Source: Saprospiraceae bacterium
Lineage (GTDB): Bacteria > Bacteroidota > Bacteroidia > Chitinophagales > Saprospiraceae
NCBI GenBank assembly: GCA_028285545.1
Contig: JANQPA010000121.1
Location: 1-44,085, forward strand
Length of the DNA stretch: 44,085 bases
Direction: 5' to 3'
The notes below the pieces were generated by a model. That model was given only the letters and a program-made list of their open reading frames with translations. It searched no databases and was not told the origin of the DNA. Within the stretch, counting starts at the first letter, position 1. Each line of letters starts with the position of its first letter. Position numbers and translations under genes: made by a program. Below, piece after piece: positions 17,002 to 25,471 of the stretch.

Positions 17002-17006
17002 CTAAG
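16984..17006. promoter_or_regulatory. operator dyad 2 (over the -33 element)
   Basis: CTTAGTTT (16984-16991), a 7-nt spacer, then AAACTAAG (16999-17006). It overlaps the TTTG at 16998-17001, so a bound protein would block the promoter. The core and spacer equal dyad 1. Confidence 0.75.
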
Positions 17007-17113
17007 AGGTCGAAAAAACAAATAATATTAAGTGTAATGGGAAAAACAGGTAGTGAATCCGTCCCTCCAAAAGTTAATTATTGGAGATTGGCTTAAATAG
17101 TTTTATTTCCATG

Positions 17114-17183
17114 GATAGAGACAGATAGAGACAGATAGAGACAGATAGAGACAGATAGAGACAGATAGAGACAGATAGAGACA
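17114..17183. repeat. seven perfect copies of a 10-bp repeat
   Basis: GATAGAGACA repeated seven times without a mismatch. It lies in the 512-bp gap between the divergent VWA operon and the OPT transporter gene. That gap also holds the operators and promoter at 16936-17006 and a weak promoter at 17367-17399. No coding frame uses the repeat. Confidence 0.9.
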
Positions 17184-17366
17184 AGCTAAGCATTCCGATC
17201 TACATTAAGTTTAATTACCTTAGAAAAGAATCCTAAACTTAAAACAGACACTTTTTGCTTGCCTACTTGGTTCCAATAGCTAAACTGCTTCAGGGAAGCA
17301 TAATATTTTTAGAAAGGAAATTGCAACAGAGAAAAGCTCCAGCCTGATTCTGCCAATCAAAGGCCC

Positions 17367-17399
17367 TTTCAGCAAATTTTATTCTTTTTACTATCTTTA
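17367..17399 (+). promoter_or_regulatory. possible OPT transporter promoter
   Basis: TTTC (17367-17370), 21 nt, then TATCTTTA (17392-17399). Each element is one base off the TTTG and TAnnTTTG consensus. A start near 17405 would give a leader of about 20 nt before the ATG at 17425. Confidence 0.35.
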
Positions 17400-17424
17400 G
17401 CAGCATCACAAAAGTTTCAATACA

Positions 17425-19383
17425 ATGTCTAATAATACAAAACCCTATATTGGTGCAGATAAAAAACTTCCGGAAACTACCATTAAAGCTTTTATCTTGG
17501 GAGCAATTCTTTCGGTGGTTTTATCAGCTGCGAATACCTATTTGGGGCTGTTTGCAGGTTTAACGGTTTCTGCTAGTATACCGGCCGCTGTAATTTCCAT
17601 GGCAGTGCTTCGGCTTTTTAAAAAACATAATATCCTTGAAAATAACATTGTGCAGACTTCGGCTTCCGCTGGAGAATCTCTTGCAGCCGGGGTTATATTC
17701 ACATTCCCTGCACTTGTCTTGTTAGGGTATTGGACAGAATTTAATTATTTAGAGACCATGTTGGTGGCTCTATGTGGGGGTGTTTTAGGGGTTTTATTCA
17801 CCGTTCCTCTTCGATCTGCTTTGATCGTAAAGAAGAAATTACAATTCCCTGAAGGGGTAGCAACTTCTGAGGTTTTAAAATCAGGTGAAGAAGGAGGAAA
17901 GGCCATTCGCTATCTAATTTGGGGAAGTTTGGTGGGTGCAGGAATTAAACTGGTTGAATCAGGTTTGAAGTTATGGGGCGGAATTGCTCAAGGAGCTACA
18001 GTGGCTGGAAATAAACTGTACATGTATTTCGGGATGAACTTATCCCCTGCCCTCATTGCAGTAGGCTATATTGTTGGAATTCGAATTGCTGCTCTAGTAT
18101 TTATTGGAGGAGTAATCAGTTGGTGGATTGCAATCCCTATATATGTAGCCATTACCGGAGTACCTGATGGGAGTACGGCAGTAGGCCTTGGAAACTCTAT
18201 TTGGAGTGGTCAAATTCGCTATTTAGGGGTAGGTGCCATGGTAGTGGGAGGACTATGGGCTTTAATTGACCTCCGTCAATCCATTGGTTTTGCTGTTAGC
18301 AGTGGGATAAAAGCTATTCGCGAAAAAGTAGATTATTCTAAAATACTCCGTACTGAGCGGGACACTCCGATGTCTTATGTGATTGTGGCTATCGGCATTA
18401 TGATCATTCCGGTATTCATCATTTATATGCGCATGGTGGGTGATTATTCCATCTCTGCCCTAATGGCTATTCTGATGATAATCGCCGGTTTTCTTTTTTC
18501 GGCGGTAGCAGGTTATATGGCTGGTCTGGTTGGAAGTTCTAATAATCCCATATCAGGAGTAACGATTGCAACTATTTTAACCTCAGCACTTATTCTCTTA
18601 GCTTTATTGGGCTCAGGAGCAGAACGTGGTCCAGCTGCTGCTATTATGATTGGAGCAGTTGTTTGTTGTGCTGCAGCCATAGCAGGGGATAATATGCAAG
18701 ATCTTAAAGCTGGGCATATTCTTGGTGCTACTCCTCAAAAACAACAAATAATGCAGATGGTGGGGGTTGTTTCAGCAGCCTTAGTATTGCCATTGGTGCT
18801 TCAACTTTTACTTGTTGGGTACGGTTTTGGTCCAGCTACAGAGGCTAACCCAGACTCCTTGTCGGCTCCCCAAGCAACGCTAATGGCTAGTGTAGCTCAG
18901 GGTGTTTTTGCAGGCAATTTACCTTGGACGATGGTTTACATCGGAATGGCCCTTGGAGTAGCGATCATTGCTTTAGATCAGTATCAAAAAAGTAGAAATG
19001 CAAGTTTCAGAGTTCCTGTTCTGGCCGTAGCGGTAGGTCTGTATCTTCCTTTCCAATTGGATAGTGCCATTATGTTAGGTGGTGTTATTGCCTGGTTGGT
19101 AAGCCGTTATCAGAATCAACTCAAAGCCTCTAAAGGGGATGGACATAAAGCTGCTTTGCAATCCAGTGAGCGAACAGGACTTTTGGTCGCCTCTGGTCTG
19201 ATTACAGGAGAAGCATTAATCGGTATTTTATTAGCAATACCAGTTGCCATCACTCAAAGGTCAGATGTATTGTCTCTTGGATTGAATCTAGGTACTTTTG
19301 GAACCGTTCTAGGTTCCGCAGTGATTCTTCTGGTTTGTTTCTGGTTGTATAATAGAGCAACTGCTGCTTATAAGGAAGGATAA
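17425..19383 (+). CDS. OPT-family oligopeptide transporter
   Basis: A 652-residue inner-membrane protein with about 14-16 hydrophobic helices. It belongs to the oligopeptide transporter (OPT) superfamily, which imports peptides or metal-chelate conjugates with protons. The family signature is at the N-terminus (NTYLGLFAGLTVSASIPAA), followed by FPEGVATSEVLKSGEEGG and the central AGDNMQDLKAGHILGATP motif. The length fits bacterial OPT proteins. It starts with ATG and stands alone. Two peptidases (S10 and M20) lie nearby on the other strand, which fits peptide use, but no operon links them. Confidence 0.92.
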   Translation: MSNNTKPYIGADKKLPETTIKAFILGAILSVVLSAANTYLGLFAGLTVSASIPAAVISMAVLRLFKKHNILENNIVQTSASAGESLAAGVIFTFPALVLLGYWTEFNYLETMLVALCGGVLGVLFTVPLRSALIVKKKLQFPEGVATSEVLKSGEEGGKAIRYLIWGSLVGAGIKLVESGLKLWGGIAQGATVAGNKLYMYFGMNLSPALIAVGYIVGIRIAALVFIGGVISWWIAIPIYVAITGVPDGSTAVGLGNSIWSGQIRYLGVGAMVVGGLWALIDLRQSIGFAVSSGIKAIREKVDYSKILRTERDTPMSYVIVAIGIMIIPVFIIYMRMVGDYSISALMAILMIIAGFLFSAVAGYMAGLVGSSNNPISGVTIATILTSALILLALLGSGAERGPAAAIMIGAVVCCAAAIAGDNMQDLKAGHILGATPQKQQIMQMVGVVSAALVLPLVLQLLLVGYGFGPATEANPDSLSAPQATLMASVAQGVFAGNLPWTMVYIGMALGVAIIALDQYQKSRNASFRVPVLAVAVGLYLPFQLDSAIMLGGVIAWLVSRYQNQLKASKGDGHKAALQSSERTGLLVASGLITGEALIGILLAIPVAITQRSDVLSLGLNLGTFGTVLGSAVILLVCFWLYNRATAAYKEG

Positions 19384-19389
19384 TCTTTG

Positions 19390-19420
19390 AGTAGTGAGTA
19401 GTGGGTATTGTGTAGTGAGT
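19390..19420 (+). repeat. GTAGTGAGTAGTGGG array after OPT stop
   Basis: GTAGTGAGTAGTGGGTATTG followed by TGTAGTGAG, starting 7 bp after the OPT stop. It resembles the run at 9932-9953. Confidence 0.45.
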
Positions 19421-19470
19421 TAAGGGGATTGATTCATTCAATGTGAGGTTGCTTATTTAAGGTCTCTTTT

Positions 19471-19530
19471 GCACGCAGATTTCGCCAATAATGCAAATTG
19501 ATATCTGCAAAATTAACGGACTCTGCGTGC
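19471..19530. repeat. inverted repeat GCACGCAGA/TCTGCGTGC
   Basis: The 9-bp arms at 19471-19479 and 19522-19530 enclose 42 nt. The arm GCACGCAGA also occurs inside the dispersed repeat at 4616-4720. Intergenic, with no coding frame. Confidence 0.5.
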
Positions 19531-19579
19531 CATAAAAGTTTCAAATAACTGAAATCCCTCCATTTTTACAATCCTAAAC

Positions 19580-19608
19580 ATGGAACGCTGAACACGGAAC
19601 ACTGAACC
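19580..19608 (-). repeat. GTGTTC-type array 3' of S10 peptidase gene
   Basis: Two imperfect 14-nt units, GGAACGCTGAACAC and GGAACACTGAACC on the plus strand. On the minus strand it reads as GTGTTC-based units like those at 14796-14821. It lies 58 bp after the peptidase stop. Confidence 0.4.
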
Positions 19609-19665
19609 AAGAAAAGCATATTGCAACCTTTCCAATAAACTCCCGGATGACTATTATTTAGCTGA

Positions 19666-21189
19666 TTACGGTTTAGGAGTCGTATTCTTAATAAAGTCAG
19701 CCACATCCTTTTTAAACTTCTCCAAAGAAGGCTGATGAGTATACATCATATGTCCAGCTTCGTAATATTCCATGATGATATTGTCTTTGATATGTTTGGG
19801 TAAACCTAAATGATTAATGGAATATTCAACTCCATAAAAGACAGTAGCAATATCATAGATTCCATTTAGTATCAAAACCTTCATATTGGGGTCTCGGGTC
19901 ATGGCCTGGGCCATATCAATACCTGTATTTATTGCTGCCTGGGTTCCCCAGCGTTGATTTCCCTGGTGACTCCAATCCCATTTAAAGCCTTTGCGGCCAC
20001 CTGCAGAAGTGGTATAAGTCAAATCTTTTGACACCTTTAAATCGCCATAAAAATAATCAAGAAAAGCTGAGATATAAGCAGGAGAAATGGCAGCACTTTG
20101 TGGATCATGATCACCAGTTTGGCTGATTCCATCCATATTAATACCAGTGAATCGTGAATCAAGACGTCCTACAATTTCTCCTTCATCTCTTAAGAATTCA
20201 GCAAAAAATTCGCCATTGGTAACTCGGAGGTCGGCTCTGTACCAATAATCAGCATCAGTACCCGTATAATTGGCTAATTTTTGAGCCATTGATCTTTTGG
20301 CAGATTCTGTTAATTGATCTCCTTTGTATAAGGCAGGAACATATTCCTCTTCTGTAAATTTTCGGATTTCATCCAGAAAAGCATATAAGTCCTTAGGCTT
20401 ATTTTCAATCTTATCATGATACCAGGCAGTAGCTGCATAAGTTGGGAAATGCACCACATAGGGCATATCATCTCCAGGAGGAAAAATTAAAGTTCGGAGA
20501 TCAAAGACTGCCGACACCATAATTACTCCATTCATCGCTATCCCCTGACTTAGAAGGTTGTTCATAACCCCTGCATTCCGGAAAGTTCCATAGCTTTCCC
20601 CCAAAAGGTATTTGGGAGAATTGATGCGGTCATTCTGGATCAAAAATTGCTTAATGAAAAGACTTATGCTTCTGATATCCTGATCTACTCCCCAAAAATC
20701 TTCAAATTTGGCCTCTCCCACTGGTACGCTCAGTCCGGTTCCTACTGGGTCAATCATTACTAAATCAGCAATATCCAGCACTGAAAAATCATTGTTGACC
20801 ATCTGGTAGGGAGCTGCTGGTGTAAAATTAGTATCATCAACTACTATACGTTTGGGGCCTAGCACCCCCATATGTAACCAAAAGGAAGAAGACCCAGGGC
20901 CTCCATTATAGGCAAACATAATCGGACGTTTTCTTGCATCATTTTCTCCATTTTTTGTATAGCTCGTAAATCCAAAATGTGCTATTGGCTGATTGGTTTC
21001 ATCCTTCAGCATCATCGTTCCTGCACGGGCTGTAAATTGGATTTTTTTGCCGTTGACAGTGGCTTCATGCTGAGTTTCGGATACCTCAGGTTGAGGAATA
21101 GGTGCCTTTTTTTTGCTTTCAGCTGCCTGTTGAGCGAAAGTAAAAGTAGCTATACTTATTAGGAAGAGGAATGTGACTAGTTTTTTCAT
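19666..21189 (-). CDS. S10-family serine carboxypeptidase-like peptidase, secreted
   Basis: A 507-residue exported serine peptidase of the S10 carboxypeptidase family (COG2939). The signal peptide ends near TFTFAQ (residue 20). The family oxyanion motif is NGGPGSSS (95-102). The triad is Ser199 in LLGESYGT, Asp446 in LNGIYDIAT and His480 in YEAGHMMY. It probably trims amino acids from peptide C-termini in the periplasm or outside the cell. It starts with ATG, preceded by a short repeat-rich leader. The next upstream gene on the same strand is the M20 hydrolase at 21256, 66 bp away, so both may form a peptide-degradation unit. Confidence 0.92.
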   Translation of the reverse strand: MKKLVTFLFLISIATFTFAQQAAESKKKAPIPQPEVSETQHEATVNGKKIQFTARAGTMMLKDETNQPIAHFGFTSYTKNGENDARKRPIMFAYNGGPGSSSFWLHMGVLGPKRIVVDDTNFTPAAPYQMVNNDFSVLDIADLVMIDPVGTGLSVPVGEAKFEDFWGVDQDIRSISLFIKQFLIQNDRINSPKYLLGESYGTFRNAGVMNNLLSQGIAMNGVIMVSAVFDLRTLIFPPGDDMPYVVHFPTYAATAWYHDKIENKPKDLYAFLDEIRKFTEEEYVPALYKGDQLTESAKRSMAQKLANYTGTDADYWYRADLRVTNGEFFAEFLRDEGEIVGRLDSRFTGINMDGISQTGDHDPQSAAISPAYISAFLDYFYGDLKVSKDLTYTTSAGGRKGFKWDWSHQGNQRWGTQAAINTGIDMAQAMTRDPNMKVLILNGIYDIATVFYGVEYSINHLGLPKHIKDNIIMEYYEAGHMMYTHQPSLEKFKKDVADFIKNTTPKP

Positions 21190-21197
21190 ATTTTTTT

Positions 21198-21229
21198 GTT
21201 ATTCGTTAATCGTTATTGGTTATTCGTTT
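21198..21229 (-). repeat. short repeats in S10 gene leader
   Basis: GTTATTCGTTAATCGTTATT followed by GGTTATTCG: near-tandem GTTATTCG units filling about half of the 66-bp gap upstream of the S10 peptidase start. Confidence 0.4.
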
Positions 21230-21255
21230 GCTAATTTACACATTTGCCCATTTAC

Positions 21256-22500
21256 TCATCCAAGGTTTAACAAATCCATTGCCGTTTGGAGAAGTACATT
21301 ACATCCTCTTTCAAGATCCTTTTCTTTCGTAAATTCTTTAATATTATGGCTGATACCTCCTACACTAGGTACAAAAATCATGGCGGTAGGACATAATCTC
21401 GCCATCATTTGGGCATCATGGCCAGCTCCACTTGGCATTCTTTTTACGGAATAATTTAATGCCCTAGCCCTCTCTTCAATTTTACTAACGATACTTTTAT
21501 CGAATTGTACTGGAGGAAAGCGTACCAACTCTTGTTTTTGGTAGCTAAGGTTTTCTTGCTTAGAAATCCTTTGTACATAGGCATCAAGAGCAGTTTGAGT
21601 TTGAATTAAAGCACCTTCATCTGTATTACGTAAATCAACAATAACTCGTGCTTCCTGAGCTACCACATTAATCAAATTAGGAGATAGTTCAATCAAACCC
21701 ACTGTACCCACCTGGTTGCCCCCCGTTTTCAAAACCTGCTCTCTGACAAATTGGGCGGTAGAAGCTGCGGCATAACCAGCATCTTTTCTTAAGGGCATTG
21801 GAGTTGTTCCGGCATGGTTGGATACTCCTTTAAATATATATTCAGTCCAGTAAATACCCTGAACCATTTCTACCGCTCCAATATGGATCTCTTCAGCCTC
21901 CAAAACTGGACCTTGTTCGATATGAAGTTCTAAAAAAGCGGCTAGCTCTAAATCTCCGCAAGGCAATTGGCCATTATAGCCAATCCTTTCCAACTCCGTT
22001 CTGATACTAACGTTGGATCCATCGACTGCTTTGGCGTTTAACATATTTTCAAGTTCAGCAGTATGACTATAGGCATGACTTCCCATCATGTCCGGTGTAA
22101 ACCTTACTCCCTCTTCATTTGTAAAATTGGCTACTGCAAAAGGTCTCGCTGTAGTTATTCCAGCTTCATTCAAGGTTTCCACTATTTCCAAGCCTGCTAG
22201 AACCCCCAGGCTGCCATCATATAAACCTCCTGTTCCTACTGTATCCAAATGAGAACCTACCATTACTAGAGGCCCGGAAGATTTTCCTGACCGGATCCCA
22301 AACATATTTCCTAATTCATCGATTTTTACTTCCAAATCGAGTTGTTTCATCCACTGTTGGAGTAAATCCCGAGCTTCCTTGTCTTCATCTGTTAAAGCTA
22401 GCCGGCAAACTCCACCACCAGGTAGTGCTCCAATTTGTCCGAGCTTTTGGATTTTATCCATGAGACGAGGTAGTTTAATTTTAAGGTCTTTATGATGCAT
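21256..22500 (-). CDS. M20-family amidohydrolase (allantoate/N-carbamoyl amino acid type)
   Basis: A 414-residue cytoplasmic dizinc hydrolase of the M20 subfamily containing allantoate amidohydrolase, ureidoglycolate hydrolase and N-carbamoyl-L-amino-acid hydrolase. Metal ligands are visible: His84 and Asp95 in GSHLDTVGTGGLYDG, Glu129/Glu130 in NFTNEEG and His193 in ELHIEQGP. The late His motif is GAGHDAQMM. No other allantoin or pyrimidine catabolism genes lie next to it, so the substrate is open. The ATG is preceded by AAAAAAGGA, a usable Shine-Dalgarno. It starts 47 bp after the HD-protein stop on the same strand. Confidence 0.9.
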   Translation of the reverse strand: MHHKDLKIKLPRLMDKIQKLGQIGALPGGGVCRLALTDEDKEARDLLQQWMKQLDLEVKIDELGNMFGIRSGKSSGPLVMVGSHLDTVGTGGLYDGSLGVLAGLEIVETLNEAGITTARPFAVANFTNEEGVRFTPDMMGSHAYSHTAELENMLNAKAVDGSNVSIRTELERIGYNGQLPCGDLELAAFLELHIEQGPVLEAEEIHIGAVEMVQGIYWTEYIFKGVSNHAGTTPMPLRKDAGYAAASTAQFVREQVLKTGGNQVGTVGLIELSPNLINVVAQEARVIVDLRNTDEGALIQTQTALDAYVQRISKQENLSYQKQELVRFPPVQFDKSIVSKIEERARALNYSVKRMPSGAGHDAQMMARLCPTAMIFVPSVGGISHNIKEFTKEKDLERGCNVLLQTAMDLLNLG

Positions 22501-22547
22501 AAGCTTCCTTTTTTCAGAAAAATTTTCAGGCCGATATATTTAAAAAT

Positions 22548-23159
22548 CTATTTGCGATATTTTTCAACTGCTATTCCATTCTTTATCATTTTATCTTCTG
22601 CTTGATCTACAATTAAATCTTTAAACTGCCTTAATTTTTCATCAAAACCAACGTGTTTGTCCATCATATAAACCATTTCAAACTCTATTTCTTCCCAGGT
22701 CTCAATAGGAGCATGATTATGCTGGATTTGTACCTCTAATTTATCCAGAGCATTGGCAAATTTGGCTTCCGGGCTACTTTTTTCTTCAAATTCTATCCAC
22801 AAATCATAAATCTCTTTCCCTAATTTATCTCCTAATTCGATGCGAATATTTTTGATGGCCTGCATTTCACGAGCCTGTTTCTGTTCTTTTATCTCAGGTT
22901 TCCGGAGGACATCCAGGGCTGAAACATCCCCAGCTTCAATTTCAACCAGATCGTGAATGATAATCATTTTAAGTACTCTTTCCAGGTCTACATTCACAGC
23001 TATTTTATCTCTTAGTAAAATAGCCATTAGCGACATTCGCCAGGTATGTTCTGCAACGCTTTCCTGGCGATTGTCAGACAACCAACTGTGACGCATCTCA
23101 CGTTTTAGTTTTTCTGCCTTACCAATAAAGTCTAGGATTTTGTTTAATTCGACATTCAT
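22548..23159 (-). CDS. HD-domain hydrolase, 5'-deoxynucleotidase (YfbR/HDDC2) type
   Basis: A 203-residue cytoplasmic HD-superfamily phosphohydrolase. The metal-binding motif is complete: His38 in ESVAEHTWR, His69-Asp70 in IIHDLVEIEAGD, and a late Asp in FANALDKLE. RHSW near residues 23-26 matches the substrate-contact region of YfbR-type enzymes, which dephosphorylate deoxynucleoside monophosphates. The length fits this group (about 190-205). It starts with ATG and is probably cotranscribed with the M20 gene downstream (gap 47 bp). Confidence 0.88.
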   Translation of the reverse strand: MNVELNKILDFIGKAEKLKREMRHSWLSDNRQESVAEHTWRMSLMAILLRDKIAVNVDLERVLKMIIIHDLVEIEAGDVSALDVLRKPEIKEQKQAREMQAIKNIRIELGDKLGKEIYDLWIEFEEKSSPEAKFANALDKLEVQIQHNHAPIETWEEIEFEMVYMMDKHVGFDEKLRQFKDLIVDQAEDKMIKNGIAVEKYRK

Positions 23160-23235
23160 TGGATGATTAATTTTATGGGTTTACTTTATAAAATGAAGGC
23201 TCTTTTTCTAAGTTGAATTATAGTAGAAGTAGATA

Positions 23236-23284
23236 GAAGTAAGTAGAAGTAAATTGGTTTTTTCAATTTACTTCTACTTACTTC
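23236..23284 (-). terminator. 21-bp perfect hairpin 3' of DUF3078 gene
   Basis: The arms at 23236-23256 and 23264-23284 pair perfectly over 21 bp around a 7-nt GTTTTTT loop. The arms are made of GTAGAAGTA-type units that extend to 23222. It lies 28 bp after the DUF3078 stop. It is a termination or 3'-end structure on the minus strand. Confidence 0.6.
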
Positions 23285-23312
23285 AAATTACTTCTAGTAT
23301 ACTTCCCTTAAT

Positions 23313-24275
23313 TTAATTAATCGAATATGACAATCCTAAAGAATAAAAACTCTGAGTTCCATCAAATTCAAAATCAGACTCCCGCAAACCTAAAGAAAGT
23401 CCGACTCCTATCCCCTTCCACACTTCAAATGAAATAGTATTTAACCAGGTGTATTCAAAAAGGCTAACTGCTGAATTAGGATCTCCTTCTACTATTTCCT
23501 TTTTGCCACCATAGGGTAAAAAACCGGTCAGGGTGGAAGACCAGGAAACAGCTTTAGAAGCCACATTAAAACTATTGGTATAATCGACTCTAAACTTGGC
23601 ACCCAAATCCCCTTGAGAATCGATCCCATCAACTCCGGAAAAGGCAACATGATAGTTTAAAGGATGTAGCACAACAACCAGGTTTTGCACAGGAGTAAGC
23701 GTTGCTCCAATACCAATATCGAAGGTACCCGGATTAAAAAAGTTTTCAATGGAAGTATTAAACTCGCCCAATCCTGATAGGGCTATCCAATTATTTAGTT
23801 TATATCCTGCCAGGGAAGATACATTAAAAATATCCACGGTTCCATTATCGAATAAACCATCATTTGACAAAGAATCATCTGCCTCGCTTAAGTCTACATC
23901 ATTCCATGCTTTTGTAATAACAGCTTTATTTCTCCAAAAGCTTTTTTCGCCCTCTTTGTTAGCAAATGCTGTCAGGCCAATATTCAATGAAGTTGAACTA
24001 GAGTTCGGATTGGGGCTGGCTATCCAGTCGTTCGATTTATTGAAGTTTAAACCAACCAGGCCTGTAAGTCCGGTTTGCCATCCCGATAAAATGGTAATTT
24101 CTTTTTCAACTCCGGCAAGTTCACCTTGCAGGGCACTTAATTCTCCAGATTTTTCATCAATCTGTGCCTTAAGCTGTCCCTGTTTTTCTTTAAGTTCTTC
24201 GAGGGTTTGTCCTTCACAAATGATCAGACTGCAAAGGAAAAAACATAAAAAGAATAATTGTTTCATCATTTTCAT
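23313..24275 (-). CDS. DUF3078-type outer membrane beta-barrel protein
   Basis: A 320-residue exported protein. The signal peptide ends near CEGQ (about residue 23). Next is a short coiled coil (residues 24-60, TLEELKEKQGQLKAQ). The remainder has alternating beta strands with the pattern GWQTGLTGLVGLNFNKSNDW and a final aromatic-ended strand (SFYSLGLSYSIN), typical of DUF3078 outer membrane proteins of Bacteroidota. No function is established for the family. The first ATG is used; Met3 and Met4 are alternative starts with the same leader. Confidence 0.85.
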   Translation of the reverse strand: MKMMKQLFFLCFFLCSLIICEGQTLEELKEKQGQLKAQIDEKSGELSALQGELAGVEKEITILSGWQTGLTGLVGLNFNKSNDWIASPNPNSSSTSLNIGLTAFANKEGEKSFWRNKAVITKAWNDVDLSEADDSLSNDGLFDNGTVDIFNVSSLAGYKLNNWIALSGLGEFNTSIENFFNPGTFDIGIGATLTPVQNLVVVLHPLNYHVAFSGVDGIDSQGDLGAKFRVDYTNSFNVASKAVSWSSTLTGFLPYGGKKEIVEGDPNSAVSLFEYTWLNTISFEVWKGIGVGLSLGLRESDFEFDGTQSFYSLGLSYSIN

Positions 24276-24319
24276 TAGTTGTTAAAAAATAAAGCGTTTG
24301 AGAGTATTTAGACCAAAAT

Positions 24320-24396
24320 AACTTAAAAAACCTCGTTGCGAGGTTTTTTAAGTTTAATCTATAGGCGGCTGGGGCCGCCTATAGATTAAACTTAAA
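24320..24396 (-). terminator. two overlapping perfect hairpins 3' of VOC gene
   Basis: Hairpin 1 pairs 24320-24335 with 24339-24354 (16-bp stem, 3-nt loop, A/T-run ends), a bidirectional intrinsic terminator form. Hairpin 2 pairs 24347-24369 with 24374-24396 (23-bp stem, 4-nt loop, GC-rich tip). They share 24347-24354, so both cannot be fully formed at once. Hairpin 2 starts 9 nt after the VOC stop on the minus strand. Confidence 0.75.
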
Positions 24397-24405
24397 TTTG
24401 TCTAT

Positions 24406-24762
24406 TTATTTAATTTCACCTACCTGCAACATGTATTGGTTGCAATCATATACTGCAAATTCTCTCATGCCATAATGGAAGGTTTCAATAGGGTAACAGA
24501 TTTGAGTTTTGTCTTTCCATTCCTCCCAAAGTGAATCTACATCGTCGGTGTAAAGATAAATGCCACCTGTTAGAATAGGATTAGGATGTTCCTTCTGGGA
24601 AAATCGACGACAAAACATTATTGAAATGTTGTCTCTTTGTACCTGAGCCCATTCCTTTTCAAAATGCCCCAGGCATTGGAAACCTAAAGTATTTACATAA
24701 AAATCAATAGTCTCTTCGACATTATTGACTTCTAACATCGGGCGAATTTCTGTTAGCTTCAT
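24406..24762 (-). CDS. VOC (glyoxalase/bleomycin resistance) family protein
   Basis: A 118-residue cytoplasmic protein with the paired beta-alpha-beta-beta-beta pattern of the vicinal oxygen chelate superfamily. The first module reads RPMLEVNNVEETIDFYVNTL; the second contains IYLYTDDVDSLWEEWKD and EFAVYDCNQYMLQVGE. Its length and lack of further domains match the bleomycin-resistance-like group. Actual substrates vary widely, so no function can be fixed. It starts with ATG and is followed by the double hairpin at 24320-24396. Confidence 0.85.
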   Translation of the reverse strand: MKLTEIRPMLEVNNVEETIDFYVNTLGFQCLGHFEKEWAQVQRDNISIMFCRRFSQKEHPNPILTGGIYLYTDDVDSLWEEWKDKTQICYPIETFHYGMREFAVYDCNQYMLQVGEIK

Positions 24763-24887
24763 AACAAGGTCTGTTTTAAGAATTATATTTTAATTCATGA
24801 AAACAAAGATTAAGCCTTTATTCAAAAAATAATAATTCATAGTATATTTAATAATTACGCAACGCAATAACTACTAAAATACATGCC

Positions 24888-25367
24888 ATGGGAAGGATTA
24901 CAGAAATAAGAACCTCAGGCGATAATGACACTCCAATTTTTCCTGAAAAATACAAAATGCATTACCTCTATTGTGACCATTGCGGTTCATTTGACCTTGA
25001 GACGTGGAAAGAACCAGAAAATCACAAAAATCTGGAAAAATTGCAAAAAAGATTATCCCGGATGGCCATTGTCTTTATCATCATTGCCATTTTTATGGGA
25101 TTTATCCTCTTCCAAACTACCTTTATTATTGCTTTTATTGCTGTTGTTTTTTTTGTAATTGCCATGGCAGTGAGACAAAGAATCAAATCTAAAATAAAAG
25201 TTGCAGGAATTCAGTGTAATAATTGTGGGGCTAAGTATGAAGATGGTTCTTCTTTTTTCACTTCAGAAGAAAACCCAAGAAATCTTACTATGGGTGATGT
25301 CCCACTTCCATTGAATAAAAACTATCACTTTCCTGGAGAATCGCTTGGGCTGGCTGATGAGGAGTAG
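24888..25367 (+). CDS. membrane protein with split zinc ribbon
   Basis: A 159-residue protein. The N-terminal CxxC (Cys29/Cys32 in YCDHCGSFD) and a second CxxC (Cys110/Cys113 in CNNCGAKYEDG) flank two adjacent transmembrane helices (about 58-75 and 77-95). If both helices cross, the two knuckles lie on the same side, so one zinc ribbon can form across the hairpin. Family and function are unknown. It starts with ATG and stands alone, divergent from the VOC gene. Confidence 0.75.
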   Translation: MGRITEIRTSGDNDTPIFPEKYKMHYLYCDHCGSFDLETWKEPENHKNLEKLQKRLSRMAIVFIIIAIFMGFILFQTTFIIAFIAVVFFVIAMAVRQRIKSKIKVAGIQCNNCGAKYEDGSSFFTSEENPRNLTMGDVPLPLNKNYHFPGESLGLADEE

Positions 25368-25471
25368 AAGCAAATTGGTTAATTCTTTATTAATTACTGC
25401 ATATTAAATTCTGAAATAGAGTTATATGTATCTAACCCATGGGAATAAAATAATCACAAAATTCTTTACCA

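Noticed and set aside
17114-17183. Tandem repeats as a CRISPR array
   Set aside because: Units are 10 bp with no spacers between them, and no cas gene is in the window.
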